Shown here piece by piece: positions 31,068-35,322 of a DNA stretch of 35,322 nucleotides. Under the pieces are notes generated by a model. The model did not search any database, had not been told where the DNA came from, and saw only the letters and a program-made list of their open reading frames with translations. Source of the stretch: Polyangia bacterium (lineage in GTDB: Bacteria > Myxococcota_A > Polyangia > Polyangiales > Polyangiaceae); contig JAUHZF010000049.1 of NCBI GenBank assembly GCA_030426145.1, forward strand, positions 1-35,322, given 5' to 3'. The position numbers were made by a program, and so were the translations under genes. Position 1 is the first letter of the stretch; every line of letters starts with the position of its first letter.

Positions 31068-32252
31068 ATGCGCCTGCTCGTTGCCGATGCCCTGGACCGC
31101 GCCCCGCTCGACGAGCTCGAGCTCCTCGGCGTGCAACTCGTGCACGATCCCGCTCTGACGCCAGAGGATCTGCCTGCCGCCTTGCGCGACATCGACATCC
31201 TCGTGGTGCGAGAGACCCCGGTCTCCGCGGCGGCGATCGAGGCCGCACCGGGGTTGAACCTCATCGTGCGAGCCGACCTCGGCGCCGAGACGGTCGACGT
31301 CGCGACGGCGTCCCGCCACGGGATCTACGTGGCCCACTGTCCCACCCCCCGCGCGCCCGCCGTGGCTGAGCTGACGATGGGCATGCTGCTCGCGCTCGAC
31401 CGGCAACTCGTCGAAGACGCCACCGCCCAGCGCTCGGGCGACAGCACCCCTTCCGGGACCGCGCGCGGTCTCTACGGTCGTCGCATCGGACTCGCTGGTG
31501 TGGGGCGCGTCGGCCAGCGCGTCGCGGCCGCCGGGGCGGGCATGGGGATGAATGTCTACGCCTGGTCCCGTGGCCTCACCACCAGCCGCGCCCAGCGGTT
31601 GGGGGTCAAGCGCGCGGCGAGCCTCCGGGCCCTCGCGAGCACGGTCGACGTGCTCTCGCTCCACCTGCCCCTCACCCCGAGCACGCGCCACATCGTCGAT
31701 GCCGAGGTGCTCGGCGCCTTGCCCGAAGGGGCGACCTTGCTCAACTGTTCGCACCCGGCCCTCGTCGATCCCGAGGCCCTCGCGGAGGTAGGTGCCAAGC
31801 GACGACTGCGGGTCGGCATCGATCTGTCGATGGCCCCCGAGACCGCAGCGCCGCAGCTCGACCAAGGGCTCGTCTACGCGACCCGTGGCTCGGCCGGGGC
31901 CACGCGTCAGGCGGAGCAAGCCATCGCGACCGAGGTCACGCGGATCGTCCGTGCCTTTCTCACCGAGACCGACATCCCCAACGTGGTGAACGTTCTACGC
32001 AACACCGCGTCTCGCTACGCGATCATCCTTCGCTCGCGCGATGAAGTGGGGGTTCTCGCCAACGTGCTCGGGGTCATCAAGCGGCACGGCCTCAACATCG
32101 AAGAGATCAAGAACCACGTCTTCGACGGCTCTTCGGCCGCCTGCACCAAGTTGCGGATATCTGGCCGACCCGGCGATGACTGCCTCAACGAGATCCGTGC
32201 GTTCGGGGAGGTCTTCCACGTCGACGTGGTGCCGCTCCCGAACCTTGCGTGA
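31068..32252 (+). CDS. SerA-like D-2-hydroxyacid dehydrogenase fold with ACT domain, probably inactive
   Basis: The 394-residue protein has the layout of 3-phosphoglycerate dehydrogenase: split substrate domain, NAD domain (GLAGVGRVGQRVA) and an ACT domain (about 320-385: EVGVLANVLGVIKRHGLNIEEI). Two of the three catalytic residues are replaced. The R of the N-x-x-R-G motif is His229 (NCSHPALVD). The H of the TPH-G-ST motif is Arg273 (ATRGSAGAT). The Glu of the family is kept as Glu258. The loop between Glu and the former His is shorter than usual. Hydroxyacid oxidation is therefore doubtful. A regulatory or amino-acid-binding role through the ACT domain is inferred. Confidence 0.82.
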   Translation: MRLLVADALDRAPLDELELLGVQLVHDPALTPEDLPAALRDIDILVVRETPVSAAAIEAAPGLNLIVRADLGAETVDVATASRHGIYVAHCPTPRAPAVAELTMGMLLALDRQLVEDATAQRSGDSTPSGTARGLYGRRIGLAGVGRVGQRVAAAGAGMGMNVYAWSRGLTTSRAQRLGVKRAASLRALASTVDVLSLHLPLTPSTRHIVDAEVLGALPEGATLLNCSHPALVDPEALAEVGAKRRLRVGIDLSMAPETAAPQLDQGLVYATRGSAGATRQAEQAIATEVTRIVRAFLTETDIPNVVNVLRNTASRYAIILRSRDEVGVLANVLGVIKRHGLNIEEIKNHVFDGSSAACTKLRISGRPGDDCLNEIRAFGEVFHVDVVPLPNLA

Positions 32253-32263
32253 CACCCACACAT

Positions 32264-32282
32264 GCCGACTTGCCTTGTCGGC
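32264..32282 (+). promoter_or_regulatory. Short hairpin after the SerA-like stop
   Basis: GCCGAC (32264-32269) pairs with GTCGGC (32277-32282) around a seven-base loop, 12 bases after the stop codon. It is not followed by T residues. Its role is unknown; a terminator with a T tract lies 56 bases further on. Confidence 0.35.
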
Positions 32283-32337
32283 GGAAATCGCGTATCCCTC
32301 GCGCCGATACGCCGGTTCCAACGGCCGCGAGGCTGCC

Positions 32338-32369
32338 ACCGGGTTCCCATCTGGGAGGCCGGTTTTTTT
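32338..32369 (+). terminator. Intrinsic terminator between the SerA-like gene and rimP
   Basis: ACCGG (32338-32342) pairs with CCGGT (32359-32363). An inner stem TCCC/GGGA continues it after an internal loop, with a four-base apex. Seven T residues (32363-32369) follow. It probably ends the SerA-like transcript; the 56 bases after it are all that remains for a rimP promoter, so a leader attenuator for rimP-nusA is an alternative. Confidence 0.75.
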
Positions 32370-32425
32370 ATGGTCTCCACTGCTCTCGCACCGCTGGGTA
32401 TCAACGTATTCATGAGCGATTCCGA

Positions 32426-33100
32426 ATGATTGCAACCCACGAGGACCCCTCCGCCGACCTCGGCGAGAGCGCCGTCAAGGCTTCCCCGAACCGCGAAGAG
32501 CGGAATTCGGACGGAGAATTGCGCGCGCAGCGGGACCTCGAAGCGGTGCGCAGCATCGCCGCGCCACTCGCGGCGGAGCACGGTCTCGAGCTCGTCGCCG
32601 TCGAGTGGTCGAGCGCACGCGGGAGCCAGATCCTGCGCGTGACCATCGATCGCCCCGACACGGACGACGATGGCGATGCCGACGCATCACCCGGGGGGAC
32701 CGACCCGACGGCTGTGGCCGTCGACGGCGTCACCCTCGAAGACTGCGTGCGCCTGTCGCGCGAGCTGTCGGCCACCCTCGACGTGGAAGACGTCGTCTCG
32801 GTGCGCTACACCCTCGAGGTCAGCTCTCCCGGCCTGGACCGACCGCTCCGTTCGGCACGTGATTTTCGTCGACAGCGCGGTCGCCTCGCCAAGGTGAAGC
32901 TCCGACAGCCTGCCTCCGATGGGCAGCGGGTGTTGCGGGGCCGACTCCTGGAGGTGGGCGACGCGTCCTTCACCATGGACGTGGACGGCAACGTTCACGA
33001 CGTCCAGCTGGAGGACGTCGACGAGGCGAAGCTCGTCTTCGAGCTCAACCAGAAAAAGCAGGCGCCCCGTCGCCGCAAATCGAAGGGATCGCGGCGCTGA
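32426..33100 (+). CDS. rimP: Ribosome maturation factor RimP
   Basis: The 224-residue product assists assembly of the 30S ribosomal subunit in the cytoplasm. An unusual charged leader of about 35 residues precedes the family core: IAAPLAAEHGLELVAVEW, RVTIDRPD, then TLEDCVRLSRELSATLDVED and LEVSSPGLDRPLRSARDF, the family signature. The C-terminal SH3-like domain contains VLRGRLLEVGDASFTMDV, and a basic tail (RRRKSKGSRR) ends it. An acidic insertion (DTDDDGDADASPGGTDPTAV) lies inside the N-terminal domain, where the family usually has a short loop. ATG 32426 is used; a longer frame upstream runs through the terminator region. The nusA gene follows after 27 bases. Confidence 0.92.
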   Translation: MIATHEDPSADLGESAVKASPNREERNSDGELRAQRDLEAVRSIAAPLAAEHGLELVAVEWSSARGSQILRVTIDRPDTDDDGDADASPGGTDPTAVAVDGVTLEDCVRLSRELSATLDVEDVVSVRYTLEVSSPGLDRPLRSARDFRRQRGRLAKVKLRQPASDGQRVLRGRLLEVGDASFTMDVDGNVHDVQLEDVDEAKLVFELNQKKQAPRRRKSKGSRR

Positions 33101-33127
33101 GCGCGCATCCCAAAGGTGCTGAGAACC

Positions 33128-34849
<1,722 letters not shown>

Positions 34850-34857
34850 TGCCCGGC

Positions 34858-34905
34858 AAGGAGTAATGATGCCTCGCACTCAGCGGGGCGCATCTAGCCA
34901 TGATG
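34858..34905 (+). promoter_or_regulatory. Displaced ribosome binding site and doubled ATGATGCC before ylxR
   Basis: AAGGAG (34858-34863) is five bases before ATG 34869, the second of two adjacent ATG codons in a frame that ends at 35066. The same ATGATGCC recurs at 34900, where the ylxR frame begins, but with no ribosome binding site close by. A short upstream reading frame or a small indel could explain this. Confidence 0.4.
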
Positions 34906-35322
34906 CCAAGAACCACGACCCACGGCGCCAAGGACAGCCGCAGTCCCGGAGGGACCGGTTTGTCCACCGAGCGTGCCTTGCCCACGACCGAGAAGAAGAC
35001 TCGGCGCGGGGAAGCGCACGACGGGACGCGTACGTGCGTGGGTTGTGGTCGGCGCGTCTCCGCTGAGGTCCGTGAAACCCTCATCCGGCTCGTCATCATG
35101 CGTGACGGCGGCCGGGTCGAGGTCGTGGCCGATCTGCGTCGGAACGCAGGTGGTCGTGGGGCTTGGGTGCACGCGACTTGGCCTTGCCTGAAGCAGGCGG
35201 CGGCCAAAGGACTGGCCCGGTCGGCCAAGGCCCGCGTTCAGATTTCCGCCGAGGCTCTGGCCGAGCAGATCGGCGCCCAAGCGGAGCGCCGCGTAGAGGG
35301 CCTGCTCTCGAGCGCGGCCCGC
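34900..35322 (+). CDS. ylxR: YlxR (DUF448) RNA-binding protein (partial, runs off the right edge)
   Basis: The frame opens at ATG 34900 and is still open at the last base, giving 141 residues. After a 45-residue charged leader, RTCVGCGRRV carries the Cys-x-x-Cys signature, LIRLVIMRDGG follows, and GGRGAWVHATWPCLKQA is the second half of the YlxR domain. The family binds RNA, and in some bacteria YlxR (RnpM) interacts with RNase P. In this operon infB normally comes next. The start is uncertain: a good AAGGAG (34858-34863) lies before ATG 34869, which is in a different frame. In this frame TAA TGA precede 34900 and no earlier start codon exists. Confidence 0.85.
   Translation, partial: MMPRTTTHGAKDSRSPGGTGLSTERALPTTEKKTRRGEAHDGTRTCVGCGRRVSAEVRETLIRLVIMRDGGRVEVVADLRRNAGGRGAWVHATWPCLKQAAAKGLARSAKARVQISAEALAEQIGAQAERRVEGLLSSAAR

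Overview
This is high-GC chromosomal DNA with the marks of a myxobacterium-type organism (Myxococcota, probably Polyangia). The marks are a MYXO-CTERM-like C-terminus on a secreted protein (17945-19072), many lipoproteins with Ser/Thr/Gly-rich linkers and cysteine-rich modules, a Ser/Thr kinase joined to an FHA domain, and genome-wide strong third-position GC that leaves long open antisense frames. The phylum call is inference from these traits; no rRNA is present. No insertion sequence, integrase, phage gene or CRISPR array was seen, so this looks like ordinary chromosome rich in poorly characterised envelope genes.

Layout. 1-4267: a GT-C membrane glycosyltransferase running off the left edge (minus), a small Cys-rich protein, a cation:proton antiporter fused to a PTS EIIA domain, and two lipoproteins. 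4271-7271: a minus-strand lipoprotein, a YraN/UPF0102 protein, tRNA-Arg(UCU), a YtpQ/DUF1444-like protein and a PhnD-like protein without signal peptide. 7293-7440: a hexamer-based repeat array. 7459-13778: cysS (minus), then a translationally coupled plus-strand operon (GpsA-like dehydrogenase, FGGY sugar kinase, amidohydrolase), then uppS (minus). 13905-20196: a coupled response regulator/histidine kinase pair and a run of minus-strand envelope genes: a hypothetical protein, a CxGxC-repeat lipoprotein, a lysozyme-like-fold MYXO-CTERM protein and a propeller-like lipoprotein.

20247-26204: argH, a DUF1801 protein, a second hexamer array (20 uninterrupted units) filling a convergent gap, a DUF4920 lipoprotein, a secreted alpha/beta-hydrolase-like protein and two further lipoproteins, one with a discoidin-like C-terminus. 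26353-31021: a kinase-FHA-degenerate GGDEF fusion whose frame has no ordinary start codon before its glycine-rich loop, a membrane-anchored protein, and a 687-residue lipoprotein with a CxxCH haem-attachment motif. 31036-35322: a SerA-like ACT protein that has lost two catalytic residues, an intrinsic terminator, and the start of the conserved rimP-nusA-ylxR operon, which runs off the right edge.

How the genes fit together. The housekeeping items (cysS, uppS, argH, rimP-nusA-ylxR, tRNA-Arg) are scattered among lineage-specific genes. The candidates most worth following are the kinase/FHA/degenerate-GGDEF protein with its odd start, the apparently inactive SerA paralogue behind a strong hairpin, the three-gene overlapping carbohydrate operon, and the two CTCG-core hexamer arrays. 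I did not find a defence or mobile system. No gene-free stretch exceeds 300 bases.
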